Counted from the first letter of the stretch, positions 26,016 to 35,383 are shown. The stretch is 64,000 nt of DNA from Frankia sp. RB7 (GCA_030403585.1 JAUEPE010000004.1:62001-126000); one strand, 5' to 3'. Numbers and translations: made by a program. Notes: generated by a model from the letters alone, not told the origin.

Positions 26016-27017
26016 TCAATTGTCAGATGGACGATCTGTCGGACCCGGCCGTTCCCCGTGGTCAGCCGCAATCGTTGCAGCGCGAAAATAGCTTGGCGGC
26101 GCGCCGATGATGCGCTTGAAGGCACGACTGAACGCTGCTTCCGATTCATATCCAAGCCGGCGTGCGACGACCGCGATCTTCAAGCGGTCGCGAAGTAGCC
26201 ACTGCTTTGCTTCCTGCATCCGCAACTGCGCCACGTAACGGGCAGGTGTTTGGCCGACCACATTGGCGAAGCGCAGCGCAAATGCCGAGCGAGACGCATG
26301 CATGACGTCCGCCAGCGCCTCGACCGTCCAATCCCGGGTCGGATCGCGATGGATCGCGGCGAGAACCCGCCCGATACCCGGGTCGCGCGCTGCCGCGACC
26401 CAACCTTCGGAGCCGCAGCCTTTCTCCACCCAGTTGCGAATCAGCGCCGCGGCAACGACATCGGCCAGACGCGTCAGCATTCCACCCGCACCGACGCGAT
26501 CCAGCGCGAGTTCGGCGGTCATGGCCTCGAGCAAATGCGGGATGGCGGGCTCGTCGGTGGCGAGTTCGTGCATCTGCATCAGCTCGGGCATCATCAGAAG
26601 CAGGGGATGCTGGCTGTCGAGGTTGAAGGTCATGCCGGCACCGAACAGCACGGTTTCTTCGCCATCGCGATTGCCGTCGCTGCAGGTGTCGCGGATGCCG
26701 CAGCACACCGGCTCGAAGCGGCAATGCTCCACGGGTGCGGGAAAGGCATCAGGCGAACTCGCCAATGCGTGTTCCGCGCCGCGCGGCAGCAAGACCGCAT
26801 CACCCTCTTCAAGGGCGACCCAATTGCCGCCGGGAGCTCGCAGCCAGCAGCCTCGTCCCGCGACGAAGTGGAATTGGGCCTTTGACTGCGCCGGAAATAA
26901 CAGCCCCCACGGGGCCGTCATGCGGCAGCGCGCGTAATCGACACCTTCGAGCTTCAGTCCCCGGAGCATCTCAGTGAGGGGGTGCGCTGCGGTATCTTTG
27001 GACGAATTATCAAGCAT
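26016..27017 (-). CDS. AraC-family regulator with cupin N-terminus
   Basis: 333 residues from ATG 27017, preceded on its strand by aggaaac. The N-terminal 180 residues are a cupin ligand domain of AraC-binding type (AQFHFVAGRGCWLRAPGGNW, EEGDAVLLPRGAEH). It includes a CCGIRDTCSD stretch with three cysteines that could sense metal or oxidants. The C-terminal 100 residues hold two helix-turn-helix units (ALADVMHASRSAFALRF and VVARRLGYESEAAFSRAFKR). It is divergent from the MFS gene at 27086, so it most likely controls that exporter. Confidence 0.9.
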   Translation of the reverse strand: MLDNSSKDTAAHPLTEMLRGLKLEGVDYARCRMTAPWGLLFPAQSKAQFHFVAGRGCWLRAPGGNWVALEEGDAVLLPRGAEHALASSPDAFPAPVEHCRFEPVCCGIRDTCSDGNRDGEETVLFGAGMTFNLDSQHPLLLMMPELMQMHELATDEPAIPHLLEAMTAELALDRVGAGGMLTRLADVVAAALIRNWVEKGCGSEGWVAAARDPGIGRVLAAIHRDPTRDWTVEALADVMHASRSAFALRFANVVGQTPARYVAQLRMQEAKQWLLRDRLKIAVVARRLGYESEAAFSRAFKRIIGAPPSYFRAATIAADHGERPGPTDRPSDN

Positions 27018-27085
27018 TGCGGGTTTCCTAGCATGGAAACTCCAAACGGTCACGTCCATCTATGGCGTTCCCTCTGGAGACGATC

Positions 27086-28297
27086 ATGCCCGATTCCGCC
27101 AATGCCGCACTTGCTGACGATGTTTCTCCAATAACCAATGCGCCGACTGCATCGGCGTGGGCGGCTGTCGTCTCCTTGATGCTGGGCGCGTTCAGCCAGG
27201 TCACGGCCGAGTTCCTGCCTGCCAGCCTGCTTACGCCGATCGCCGCCGATCTCGGTGTCTCGGTCGGCGCCGCCGGGCAGGTGGTGACGGCGACGTCGCT
27301 TGTCGGGATCGTCGCCGGGCTTGCAACAGCCATCGTGACACGCGCCATGGATCGCCGAATCGTCCTGTGGTCGCTGACGGTGCTGTTGATCGTATCCAAT
27401 CTGCTGTCGGCGACCGCAAGCAACCTGACGATACTTTTGTTCGCCCGCATGTTGCTCGGCATCAGTCTCAGCGGCTTTTGGGCGATGGCAACGGCCACCG
27501 CGATGCGGCTTGTCCCGGCGGACGCGCTGCCGCGCGCGATCTCACTGATCTTCAGCGGAGTATCGATTGCCACAGTCAGCGCTGCGCCGATCGGGGCATA
27601 TCTTGGCGATCTCTGGGGGTGGCGGAACGTGTTCTTGCTTGCGGCTGTGGTCGGCGCCGTCGTGCTGGTCTTTCAGATGCTGACGCTGCCGCGCTTGCCG
27701 CCGCTCACGTCACCGGATGTGCGTACGCTTTTTGTGTTGATGCGTCGGCCAAGCGTCCGGCTCGTGATGATCGCAGTCGCCATCAGTATCTCGGGCCATT
27801 TCGCCGGTTTCACTTACGTCCGCCATTTCCTCGAGCAAGTGCCGAAGCTTCCGGTCACGACGATTTCACTCGTCCTGCTGGCTTATGGTGTGGGCGGCTT
27901 CCTCGGCAATTTCGCGGGCGGCACGCTTGTCGTCCGCAGCGCGAAGGTCGCGATCGTCACCGGATCTGCAGCCATCGCCGTGCTCGCGCTGGTGCTTCTT
28001 GTTTTTGGCAGCTCGGGCCTTGTCTCGGGCATCGCGGTTGGCCTCTGGGGCTTTGCCTTCGGCGTGCTCCCGGTTGGCTTCCAGACTTGGATGGTGCGGG
28101 TCGCATCGGACGAAGCCGAATCTGCCGGTGGCCTGCTTGTATCGGCCTTCCAGGTCGCGATCACGGTCGGCGCAGTCGTTGGCGGCATTCTGGTCGACGG
28201 CTTCGGCCCGTTCGGCGCCGTTGGTTATCTCGCGGCGGCGACAGCGGCGGGCGCCCTGCTTGTGTCGCTGTCGCGCAGCGGCGAGGTGCGGCCCTGA
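27086..28297 (+). CDS. MFS transporter (drug-efflux type)
   Basis: 403 residues from ATG 27086 (ggaga five bases upstream). Twelve hydrophobic segments can be traced, with a helix 2-3 loop ATAIVTRAMDRRIVLWSLTV carrying the D-R-R of MFS motif A. Helix 4-5 has LFARMLLGISLSGFWAMATA, typical of the AraJ/YdhP-like drug-H+ antiporter group. It sits 68 bases from the divergent AraC regulator, a usual pair for inducible efflux of a small toxic compound. Confidence 0.92.
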   Translation: MPDSANAALADDVSPITNAPTASAWAAVVSLMLGAFSQVTAEFLPASLLTPIAADLGVSVGAAGQVVTATSLVGIVAGLATAIVTRAMDRRIVLWSLTVLLIVSNLLSATASNLTILLFARMLLGISLSGFWAMATATAMRLVPADALPRAISLIFSGVSIATVSAAPIGAYLGDLWGWRNVFLLAAVVGAVVLVFQMLTLPRLPPLTSPDVRTLFVLMRRPSVRLVMIAVAISISGHFAGFTYVRHFLEQVPKLPVTTISLVLLAYGVGGFLGNFAGGTLVVRSAKVAIVTGSAAIAVLALVLLVFGSSGLVSGIAVGLWGFAFGVLPVGFQTWMVRVASDEAESAGGLLVSAFQVAITVGAVVGGILVDGFGPFGAVGYLAAATAAGALLVSLSRSGEVRP

Positions 28298-28457
28298 TGT
28301 GCGGCCGACATCCAAGGCCCGCGTTCCAGCCGAGAAGCGACCTGAGGGATGTCGGCATGGGCTCGAAATCTCTGCTCCAGACGGCAAATCACAGGTTTTC
28401 ACGTCCACGGATCCAACTCGCCACCAGGACCTCCTTGCGAAATACAATGGCTAAGCT

Positions 28458-28482
28458 ATGTATATCCCAATTGGATATACAT
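28458..28482. promoter_or_regulatory. VapBC operator palindrome
   Basis: atgtatatcc (28458-28467) and ggatatacat (28473-28482) form a perfect 10-bp inverted repeat with a five-base spacer, ending nine bases before the antitoxin start. VapB/VapBC complexes bind such repeats to repress their own promoter. Confidence 0.8.
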
Positions 28483-28491
28483 GAGGCCGCC

Positions 28492-28725
28492 ATGACACGC
28501 TCGACGGTGTTTACCAGCAACCGCAGCCAAGCCGTGCGACTGCCCAAGGCCGTCGCCTTTCCGGAGGACGTGCATCAGGTCGATATTTTGAAGATCGGTC
28601 GCAGCCGAGTGATCGTGCCGCAAGGTAAACGGTGGGACGACCTGTTTCAGACCGGTCCGCGCGCAAGTGACGACTTCATGGCCGAGCGCGAGCAGCCGCA
28701 GGCGGAGGAACGAGAGCCGCTGTGA
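28492..28725 (+). CDS. vapB: VapB-type antitoxin
   Basis: 77 residues from ATG 28492, preceded by gaggccgcc. The N-terminus TRSTVFTSNRSQAVRLPKAV is the SpoVT/AbrB swapped-hairpin DNA-binding domain of VapB antitoxins. The acidic C-terminus (FMAEREQPQAEEREPL) would wrap the toxin. Its stop overlaps the toxin start (TGATG), a usual antitoxin-first arrangement. A palindromic operator lies directly upstream. Confidence 0.92.
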   Translation: MTRSTVFTSNRSQAVRLPKAVAFPEDVHQVDILKIGRSRVIVPQGKRWDDLFQTGPRASDDFMAEREQPQAEEREPL

Positions 28726-29123
28726 TGCTGACGTACATGCTCGACACCAACATCTGCATCCATGTGATGAAGAATTATCCGTTGGACCTGCGTGAGAAAT
28801 TCAATTCACTGGCCGAGCAACTTTGTATCTCGAGCATCTCGCTCGGCGAGTTGCACTATGGTGCGGAGAAGTCAGCACGTCGCCCCGAGAACCTGACGGC
28901 CATCGAACATTTCACAGCGCGTCTCGAAGTGTTGCCGTTCGAAGCTAAAGCTGCTGCGCATTACGGGCAGGTTCGGGCGGAGCTGGAGAGCTCGGGAACT
29001 CCTTGCGGCCCGCACGACATGCAGATCGGCGGTCATGCCCGCAGCGAGGGGCTGATCGTCGTGACCAACAACATGCGTGAGTTCAGCCGCATGCCGGGGA
29101 TCAGAGCTGAGAACTGGGTCTGA
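28725..29123 (+). CDS. vapC: VapC-type PIN-domain toxin
   Basis: 132 residues from ATG 28725, which overlaps the antitoxin stop; a GTG three bases earlier is also possible. The PIN acidic residues are visible: D7 in MLDTNICIHVM, Glu in ISLGELHYG, and Asp in GPHDMQIGGHA, followed by IVVTNNMREFSRMPG. VapC toxins are Mg-dependent RNases that usually cut tRNA. With VapB it forms a complete module near the right end of the tRNA-Phe island, where it could help to retain the element. Confidence 0.92.
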   Translation: MLTYMLDTNICIHVMKNYPLDLREKFNSLAEQLCISSISLGELHYGAEKSARRPENLTAIEHFTARLEVLPFEAKAAAHYGQVRAELESSGTPCGPHDMQIGGHARSEGLIVVTNNMREFSRMPGIRAENWV

Positions 29124-29363
29124 CCGAAGCGAAGGTGCATCTCCGCCGCGTGCGTCTCCGCCATCAGGCACGAAATCCACTGCCCCGTCTTTCGGGGATT
29201 ACGACGATGAACGTTTCGGCGCGCGTCGCAAAGCATGACGAAGTGCTGAACGGAGCGCTCGCCTCTATTTGCCGCTAAGCCCTGCCCTCGCCGCGCTCGG
29301 CGGCTAGCTGCGGTCCCGGGCAAACAACGCGAGCCAGCTTATCTAACCTGACACTGAGGTGGA
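29124..29363. other. Intergenic region at the island edge
   Basis: About 240 bases between vapC and tRNA-Phe. No gene is supported; a short accccgtctttcggggat-like hairpin near 29193 may end the vapBC transcript. Confidence 0.4.
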
Positions 29364-29439
29364 TGGTGCCCAGGGGCGGAATCGAACCACCGACACTGCG
29401 ATTTTCAGTCGCATGCTCTACCAACTGAGCTACCTGGGC
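29364..29439 (-). tRNA. tRNA-Phe (GAA)
   Basis: On the minus strand the gene starts GCCCAGGTAGCTCAGTTGG at 29439 and ends CCTGGGCACCA at 29364, 76 nt including encoded CCA. The acceptor arms GCCCAGG / CCTGGGC pair fully. The anticodon loop CTGAAAA gives anticodon GAA. Its 3' end is repeated at 23490. yacG follows on the other side, the usual gene order in this group. Confidence 0.97.
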
Positions 29440-29623
29440 GTGCTCCAAAGAGGGGCCAAAGCCCATCGAGCGGGCGGTTTATAGTGGGCTGGAAGCGGCC
29501 TGTCCACCCGGCTTCGCCAAGTGGCTTCGCCGGGCGCGGCCCGGCTGTGTACAAGGTCGGGCGGACTTGCCGCGGCTGGCGCGCGGCGCATCGGGCTTCC
29601 ACACAAGATATTGATATTATTAA

Positions 29624-29806
29624 TTATTCTTCGCCGTCAGCTTCGTCATCGCGGCCGGGGATGACGTAGGAGCCTTTCAGCCAGCGGTTCAGATCGACGT
29701 CGCGGCAGCGCGAGGAGCAGAACGGAAGGGTGGCCTGCGCCTGCGGCTTGCCGCAGATCGGGCAGGTCTTGAGGGGCCCGGCGGGCTTTTTGACGTGGTC
29801 GTCCAT
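29624..29806 (-). CDS. yacG: DNA gyrase inhibitor YacG
   Basis: 60 residues from ATG 29806; the frame is open further upstream but the family is about 60 residues. The four zinc-binding cysteines are in CPICGKP and [14 protein letters not shown], the YacG signature. The acidic tail DDEADGEE is typical. YacG binds GyrB and blocks DNA binding. It lies just after maf on the same strand and precedes tRNA-Phe. Confidence 0.92.
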   Translation of the reverse strand: MDDHVKKPAGPLKTCPICGKPQAQATLPFCSSRCRDVDLNRWLKGSYVIPGRDDEADGEE

Positions 29807-29952
29807 GAGGGCTTGTACCACTGCATCGCGGGCGATGGGATGGGTTTGGCCGCCTCGCCTCAAGCGAGCGCACAGCGCACAAATTCCTCAATCCCACCAA
29901 GGGCCGATCTACTGTGCATGGGGTTGTTTTCGAGCTCTTTGTCGGGCCGCGG

Positions 29953-30582
29953 TCAGACGGCGGTGGCGTTGAGCCAGCCGAAGCGGATCGGAAAGCCTTC
30001 GCCGCCGAGCAGCGTGGTGGTCTCGTAGAGCGGCAGGCCGACCACGTTGGAGTAGGACCCCACCATCTTCACCACGAACGAGCCGGCGATGCCCTGCACG
30101 GCATAGCCGCCGGCTTTGCCGCGCCATTCGCCGGAGCCGATATAGGCCTGGATGTCGTCTTCCGACAGGCGCTTGAAGCGGACGCGGGTCTCGACCAGGC
30201 GCTGGCGGAAAGCCTCGCGCGGCGTGACGAGGCAGATCGCGGTGTAGACGCGGTGGTTGCGGCCCGACAGCAGCCGCAGGCACTGCGCGGCCTCGTCCAC
30301 CAGATTGGCCTTGGGCAGGATGCGGCGTCCGACGGCCACCACTGTATCGGCGGACAGGATGAAGGCGCCGCGCAGCTCGTCGTCGAGCTGGACTGATTTC
30401 AGCGCCGCATCGGCCTTGGCGCGGGCGAGGCGATTGGCGCAGGCGCGCGGCAGCTCTCCCCGCTTCGGCGTCTCGTCGACGTCGGCCGGCCGGAGCGCGT
30501 CCGGGTCGATGCCGGCCTGGTTGAGCAGCGACAGGCGCCGCGGCGAACCGGAGGCAAGAACGAATTTGGGGCGGCCGAGCAT
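29953..30582 (-). CDS. maf: Maf-family nucleotide pyrophosphatase
   Basis: 209 residues from ATG 30582. The start [14 protein letters not shown] carries the family motif S-x-[19 protein letters not shown] holds the catalytic Asp. The end [20 protein letters not shown], then VVGLPLYET, completes the pattern. Maf enzymes hydrolyse non-canonical or modified NTPs (dTTP/UTP or m7GTP groups) to the monophosphate. It is part of the hisD-to-yacG housekeeping block. Confidence 0.95.
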   Translation of the reverse strand: MLGRPKFVLASGSPRRLSLLNQAGIDPDALRPADVDETPKRGELPRACANRLARAKADAALKSVQLDDELRGAFILSADTVVAVGRRILPKANLVDEAAQCLRLLSGRNHRVYTAICLVTPREAFRQRLVETRVRFKRLSEDDIQAYIGSGEWRGKAGGYAVQGIAGSFVVKMVGSYSNVVGLPLYETTTLLGGEGFPIRFGWLNATAV

Positions 30583-30738
30583 CAGGTGATGTTTGGGATG
30601 AAGCAGGGGGTGAATTGCGCGCGGAACCTATCGGACGGGGGCTGATTTCACAACCCGGGAACCCGGACTTTGCTGATTCGAGGTGTCCGACATGCGTGTG
30701 CCCTTCATCTGTGACGCGGGTGTTACGCCTGCCCGACA

Positions 30739-31206
30739 CTACCCGTTCGCCGCGCCGACCTTGGCGAAACGCCGGCGGATCCGCATCAGGAGCTGGTCGC
30801 AGACCTCGCGATAGGCGGCGAGCTTCTGGTCGCGGCTGCCCTCCATCGTGGTCGGATCGTGCGTCGGCCAGTACTCGACGTCGGCGGCGAGCGTGCGCGT
30901 CAGCTCCAGCGCCTTGTGGTGCGCCTCGGGCGACAGCGTAATGATGAGGTCGAAATTCAGCCCCTCCCAGTCCTCCAGCTCCTCGAAGGTCTGCGGCTTG
31001 TGGGTGGAGATGTCTTGCCCCAGCTCGTCCATCACCGCGACCGCAAAGGGATCGAGCTCGCCTTTTCTCGCGCCGGCCGACTTCACGTAGAGGCCATGCG
31101 GAAACATGTGCTGCAACAGGCTCGCGGCCATCGGCGAGCGCACGCTGTTCATCGCGCAGGCGAACAGCACCGATTGCGGATCGCGTGCGCGTGGCGGACC
31201 CGCCAT
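30739..31206 (-). CDS. Low-molecular-weight phosphatase / ArsC-like protein
   Basis: 155 residues from ATG 31206. The P-loop C17-AMNSV-R23-S matches C-x5-R-S, and the late Asp-Pro pair (THDPTTMEG) is the general acid of LMW protein tyrosine phosphatases and thioredoxin-type arsenate reductases. Its place between UPF0262 and maf is conserved in rhizobia, so it is more likely a housekeeping phosphatase than an arsenic gene. No arsenic genes are near. Confidence 0.9.
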   Translation of the reverse strand: MAGPPRARDPQSVLFACAMNSVRSPMAASLLQHMFPHGLYVKSAGARKGELDPFAVAVMDELGQDISTHKPQTFEELEDWEGLNFDLIITLSPEAHHKALELTRTLAADVEYWPTHDPTTMEGSRDQKLAAYREVCDQLLMRIRRRFAKVGAANG

Positions 31207-31229
31207 CGCCGCCTAGCCTTCTTTGATAG

Positions 31230-31280
31230 AGGGCATGGCCTTGTCGGAAAACCGCTGCACACTTTTCCGGGCCATGCCCT
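31230..31280. repeat. Dispersed palindromic repeat, copy 1
   Basis: The arms agggcatggcc (31230-31240) and ggccatgccct (31270-31280) form a perfect 11-bp stem enclosing tcggaaaaccgctgcacac. The inner part recurs at 38224-38250 with one base changed. The right arm supplies part of the UPF0262 stop codon. Confidence 0.8.
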
Positions 31281-31776
31281 AACCCTTCCAATGAAGAACG
31301 GTGATGAGCGTGAACAGCCGGCGCGAGGTCTCGAAATCGATCCGCACCTTGCCCTTCAGCCGCTCCTGCAGCGTGCGCGATCCCTCGTCATGGATGCCGC
31401 GGCGGCCCATGTCGATGGCCTCGATCTTGTCCGGCGTCGCCGTCCGGATCGCCTGATAATAGCTGTCGCAGATCATGAAATAGTCCTTCACGATCCCCCG
31501 GAACGGTCCGAGCGACAGCAGATGCACGACCACCGGCGTCGCGTCCTCGCGGCGGATGTCGAACATCAACCGGTTGCCGGTGATGCCGATATGCAGCGTG
31601 AACGGGCCTTTCCCTTCGGCGCCATCGGGCGCGAACAGGTTCTGCTCGATCAGATCGTAGATCGCGATCGCGCGCTCGTGCTCGATGTCGGGCCCGGAAC
31701 GGCCGATCGATTCCTCGTCGAGGGTCACCGCGACGATGCGATTGGTCGAGTCGTCCTGTTCGGGCGGCTTTGTCAT
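31279..31776 (-). CDS. UPF0262 family protein
   Basis: 165 residues from ATG 31776, which overlaps the hisD stop (ATGA), so the two are coupled. The family is recognised by [40 protein letters not shown] and [20 protein letters not shown]. It is found almost only in alphaproteobacteria after hisD. It has no signal peptide, no catalytic motif I can name, and no known function. Confidence 0.92.
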   Translation of the reverse strand: MTKPPEQDDSTNRIVAVTLDEESIGRSGPDIEHERAIAIYDLIEQNLFAPDGAEGKGPFTLHIGITGNRLMFDIRREDATPVVVHLLSLGPFRGIVKDYFMICDSYYQAIRTATPDKIEAIDMGRRGIHDEGSRTLQERLKGKVRIDFETSRRLFTLITVLHWKG

Positions 31777-33068
31777 GACAGATTGAGGCGCAATCCAATC
31801 GAGCGCGAATGGGCGTCGAGCCCCTCCGCTTGTCCGAGCGTCATCGCGGCCGGTCCCAGCGCACGCAGCTGGTCCGGGCCGCATTTCAGGATAGAGGTCC
31901 GCTTCATGAAATCGGCGACCCCGAGCCCTGAGGAGAATCGCGCCGAGCGCGCCGTCGGCAACACGTGGTTGGAGCCGCCGACATAATCGCCGATCGCCTC
32001 CGGCGTATGCGCACCGAGAAAGACAGCGCCGGCGTTGCGGATTTTTGCGGCGAGCGCATCGGGATCATCAGTCATGATCTCCAGATGCTCGGCGGCGATG
32101 GCGTCCGCGAGCGGGATGGCGTCAGCGAGAGACTTCACCATGATGATGGCGCCGAAATCGGCCCAGGATTTGCCGGCAATCGCGGCGCGCGGCAGCGTCT
32201 TCAACTGCGCTTCGACCGCCTTCTCGACATCGGCGGCGAGCCGCGCCGAGTCCGTGATCAGGATCGATTGCGCGCTGGCATCGTGCTCGGCCTGCGCCAA
32301 CAGATCGGCGGCGATCCAGTCGGCATTGCCGGTGTCGTCGGCGATCACCAGCACCTCCGAGGGGCCCGCGATCATGTCGATGCCGACCTTGCCGAACACC
32401 AGCCGTTTTGCGGCGGCGACATAGGCATTGCCGGGGCCGACGATCTTGACGACTGGCGCGATCGTCGCGGTGCCATAGGCCAGCGCGGCCACAGCCTGCG
32501 CGCCGCCGACGCGGTAGATCTCACTGACGCCGCCGAGATGGGCTGCCGCCAGCACCAGCGGATTGAGCTTGCCGTCGGGCGACGGCACCACCATCACCAG
32601 GCGCGAGACGCCCGCGACCTTGGCCGGTACCGCGTTCATCAGCACCGAGGACGGATAGGCCGCGGTGCCGCCAGGCACGTAGAGGCCGGCGGATTCGATT
32701 GCGGTGTAACGCCAGCCGAGCTCGACCCCGAGCGGATCGGTGAAGCGCTCGTCCTTCGGCAACTGGCGGCGATGGTAAGTCTCGATACGGTCGCGCGCGA
32801 GTTTCAACGCGTCCAGCGTCGCGGCATCGCAGGCCTTTTTCGCGGCTTCGATCTCGGCGGCCGAGACGCGCAGGCCGGACGCGTCCAGGGTCAGCCGGTC
32901 GAACTTCGCCGTGGCCTCGAGCAAGGCGGCATCGCCGCGCTTGGCGACGTCGTCGACGATGGTGCGCGCGGCGGCCTCGACATCGGCCGAGGCCTCGCGC
33001 TTGGCAGCCAGGAAGGCCACGAATCGCTGGTCAAAATCGGCGCTGCTGCGGTCGAGGCGAACGGGCAT
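31773..33068 (-). CDS. hisD: Histidinol dehydrogenase
   Basis: 431 residues from ATG 33068, the normal HisD length; a TTG extension is possible but unneeded. Recognised by [31 protein letters not shown] [22 protein letters not shown] (Gln/His zinc ligands), and a terminal [19 protein letters not shown]. It performs the last two NAD-dependent steps of histidine synthesis, from histidinol to histidine. It heads the operon with UPF0262 and the phosphatase. Confidence 0.97.
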   Translation of the reverse strand: MPVRLDRSSADFDQRFVAFLAAKREASADVEAAARTIVDDVAKRGDAALLEATAKFDRLTLDASGLRVSAAEIEAAKKACDAATLDALKLARDRIETYHRRQLPKDERFTDPLGVELGWRYTAIESAGLYVPGGTAAYPSSVLMNAVPAKVAGVSRLVMVVPSPDGKLNPLVLAAAHLGGVSEIYRVGGAQAVAALAYGTATIAPVVKIVGPGNAYVAAAKRLVFGKVGIDMIAGPSEVLVIADDTGNADWIAADLLAQAEHDASAQSILITDSARLAADVEKAVEAQLKTLPRAAIAGKSWADFGAIIMVKSLADAIPLADAIAAEHLEIMTDDPDALAAKIRNAGAVFLGAHTPEAIGDYVGGSNHVLPTARSARFSSGLGVADFMKRTSILKCGPDQLRALGPAAMTLGQAEGLDAHSRSIGLRLNLS

Positions 33069-33226
33069 TTTGGGCTTGGCTTCTGCTGGTTGAGGGGGCG
33101 CAGTCTGGCTCACCGGCCCCCTGCTCAATGGCGCGGCGGGGAAGCTGCGTCAACCCTTGGGCGTCCCCTTGGAAATCTACCGTTCCGGCGAGGGTCCGAG
33201 CCGGTTCGGCTGGTATACAGGCAACC

Positions 33227-33676
33227 TCACCCCTCCTCCTCGATCCCCAGCCCCGTTCCCAATTCGTCCGCCCCGAGATCCGTCAGCTCGCATTCCAGGC
33301 ATTCGACGTCGAGACGGATGGCGCCGCCCTGGGCGAACAGCAGCAGCGCGCTGCCGCCGGGCTCCTCATCGCGGCCGTCCCGGGGATGAAACTCGATGCC
33401 GACGAGGTCCATGACCGCCTCAGGTGTCGCAAGGTCGATATTGCGCGACTTGCAGGCGAGCACGCGGTCGAAGCGGAGCGCTGACACCAGCCGGCGCTGC
33501 TCGGTCTCGCCCGCCAGCGTCTGCTCCCAGTCCAGCCGGCTCAGCCCGACCACCAGGCGTTTCTCGCCCTGCCGCCAGATGATGTCGGAAGGCTGGACGC
33601 GAGCATCCTGCACATGGGTCGAGATCACGGCGAGATCGTCGGCATCGAGCGCGATCAGTTTGAGCTGGGGAGACAT
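33227..33676 (-). CDS. DUF2948 family protein
   Basis: 149 residues from ATG 33676, which is preceded by gaggagaag-type bases on its strand. The start LKLIALDADDLAVISTHVQD and the middle FDRVLACKSRNID, then LVGIEF and IRLDVECLECELTDLG, fit DUF2948 as I know it. It is a short soluble protein conserved beside hisD in alphaproteobacteria. Function unknown. The acidic C-terminus ends in GIEEEG. Confidence 0.85.
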   Translation of the reverse strand: MSPQLKLIALDADDLAVISTHVQDARVQPSDIIWRQGEKRLVVGLSRLDWEQTLAGETEQRRLVSALRFDRVLACKSRNIDLATPEAVMDLVGIEFHPRDGRDEEPGGSALLLFAQGGAIRLDVECLECELTDLGADELGTGLGIEEEG

Positions 33677-33758
33677 CACCGACACTTCTCCTCGAGGGTT
33701 GAGACGGCTCAACGCGCAGGGCGACCGAAATTTCCGTGCAAACTAGCGGCCGCGCGGA

Positions 33759-34418
33759 CTAGACGCTATTGATATCCTCCATCTCCAGCACGCGTCTGGG
33801 ATAGCCGACCCGGGCGACATGGATCATGGCGCGGCCCATCTGCTCGGTCGAGGTGACGAGCCCGGGCGAAATCCGGCGCAGCACCGACCACAGCGGCCAG
33901 GTCACGTCGTAGACCGCCTGTACCCAGGCCGTCTTCGAACGGATCCCGTGCAGCGGCTGGATCGCGCCGGGCCGGAACATGTAGGCGGCTTTGAACGGCA
34001 GCTTGAACAGATCGTTCTCGGTCTTGCCCTTGACGCGCGCCCACATGCGCGAGCCTTGCTCGGTGGAATCGGTGCCGGCGCCGGTGACATAGGTGAAGGT
34101 CATCTGCGGATTGAGCCGCGCCAGCGTCGTCGCCGCCGCAAGCGTGATGTCGTAGGTGAGATGGCGATAGCGGTCTTCGCTCATTCCGATCGAGGAAACG
34201 CCGAGGCAGAAGAAGCAGGCATCGAAGCCGGAGAGCTTGTCCTCAATCGCCGAATAGTTGGTGAAATCGTCGTGGATGATCTCGGTCAGCTTTGCGTTGC
34301 GCACGCCGGTCGGGCTGCGCCCTACCACGAGCACGCGAGCGACGCCGGCATCGACCAGGCACTCACGCAACACACCCTGCCCGACCATGCCGGTCGCGCC
34401 GAAAATGATGACACGCAT
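33759..34418 (-). CDS. NAD(P)-binding NmrA/SDR-like epimerase
   Basis: 219 residues from ATG 34418. The Rossmann start is MRVIIFGATGMVGQGVLRE, an atypical SDR TGxxGxxG pattern. CFFCLGVSSIGMSEDRYRHL and TFTYVTGAGTDS follow, but there is no clean Y-x3-K catalytic pair. It resembles the small NAD(P)-dependent epimerase-like proteins often annotated near SDRs. The SDR gene at 34445 is just upstream on the same strand, so they probably form a two-gene operon. Confidence 0.87.
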   Translation of the reverse strand: MRVIIFGATGMVGQGVLRECLVDAGVARVLVVGRSPTGVRNAKLTEIIHDDFTNYSAIEDKLSGFDACFFCLGVSSIGMSEDRYRHLTYDITLAAATTLARLNPQMTFTYVTGAGTDSTEQGSRMWARVKGKTENDLFKLPFKAAYMFRPGAIQPLHGIRSKTAWVQAVYDVTWPLWSVLRRISPGLVTSTEQMGRAMIHVARVGYPRRVLEMEDINSV

Positions 34419-34444
34419 CGGGACGTCCCCACCCAAATCGCGGC

Positions 34445-35383
34445 TCATGCGGCGGCTGCGATCTCGTCGAAGGATACACCGGTCAGCGTCGCCGAGACAT
34501 CCCACAGCGTGGCAGAAGAAGCGAAATCCTTCGCGTGCGGCATGATCCGCGCCGCGACAGGTGGACCCTTCAATTCGTAGAACCAGTTCGGGCCGTAATA
34601 GCCGCCGGGCTCCGCGGTTGGCGAAGTCGCCGCGAACAACGTGGGCAGCGCGCCCTCGGCCGCAGACTGGCTGATCAAGGGCTGCAGCAACCGGCTCACC
34701 CGCCACTGCAAGGTGTCGGCGCCCGGGCCATTCGGAATGAGATCGGTGCGCGCGTAGCCGGGATGCGCGGCAACGCTTCGCAAGCCCCAGCCGGCCGCGT
34801 CGCTGCGCCGCTGCAATTCAAGCGAGAACATCAGCATTGCGAGCTTGGACTGGCAGTATGCGCGCCAGGGACGATAGGACCGCTGGCTCTGCAGATCGTC
34901 GAAATTGATCGCGCCCGAGCGATGCGCGAGGCTGGAGAGATTGACGACGCGCGCAGCCTTTGCGCGGCGCAGCTGCGGCAGCAGGCGCGCCGTCAGGGCG
35001 TAGTGGCCGAGATAATTGGTGCCGAGCTGCATCTCAAAACCATCCTCGGTCTGCTGCCGGTTCGGCAGCGCCATCACGCCGGCATTGTTGACGAGGAGGT
35101 CGAGTTGGTCGTTGCTGGCGGCAAAACGCCGGGCGAAATCGGCGACCGACGACAGGTTGGCGAGATCGAGATGTTCATAGGCGATCAGGGCGTTGGGAAA
35201 CTGGGCGCAAATGCCCTCGATCGCCCGCAGCCCCTTTGCGTCGTTGCGCCCGGTGAGTATGACGATGGCTCCGGCGCCCGCCAGCGCCAGCGCCGTCTCA
35301 TAACCGAGGCCGCCGGTGGCCCCGGTGACGACGACGGTCTTGCCGCTGAGCGAGGGAATGTCTGCCGTGGTCCAATCGGTCAT
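34445..35383 (-). CDS. Short-chain dehydrogenase/reductase
   Basis: 312 residues from ATG 35383. Classical SDR motifs are present: VVVTGATGGLGYE for the cofactor, LVNNAGVMALP for the N-N-A-G, and YCQSKLAMLMF for Y-x3-K. The length and the C-terminal YYGPNWFYELKGPP are like the WWOX/retinol-dehydrogenase group. The gene is divergent from a TetR regulator at 35468, which probably represses it through the palindrome at 35433. Confidence 0.93.
   Translation of the reverse strand: MTDWTTADIPSLSGKTVVVTGATGGLGYETALALAGAGAIVILTGRNDAKGLRAIEGICAQFPNALIAYEHLDLANLSSVADFARRFAASNDQLDLLVNNAGVMALPNRQQTEDGFEMQLGTNYLGHYALTARLLPQLRRAKAARVVNLSSLAHRSGAINFDDLQSQRSYRPWRAYCQSKLAMLMFSLELQRRSDAAGWGLRSVAAHPGYARTDLIPNGPGADTLQWRVSRLLQPLISQSAAEGALPTLFAATSPTAEPGGYYGPNWFYELKGPPVAARIMPHAKDFASSATLWDVSATLTGVSFDEIAAAA

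Larger units (their letters stand above)
23490..29380. mobile_element. Candidate tRNA-Phe-bounded integrative island
   Basis: The 18 bases atggtgcccaggggcgga occur at 23490-23507 and again at 29363-29380. The second copy is the CCA end, acceptor arm and start of the T arm of tRNA-Phe. Duplication of a tRNA 3' end on the side where elements insert is the expected attL/attR arrangement. Inside lie an AT-rich HEPN-like gene, small ORFs, an AraC/MFS pair and VapBC. No integrase is present, so it is either a decayed island or one mobilised in trans. The similarity could also be a relic tRNA fragment. Confidence 0.5.

Noticed and set aside
30739..31206. Arsenate reductase of an ars operon
   Set aside because: No ArsB/Acr3 or ArsR gene nearby; the position in the hisD-maf block marks it as a conserved housekeeping phosphatase.
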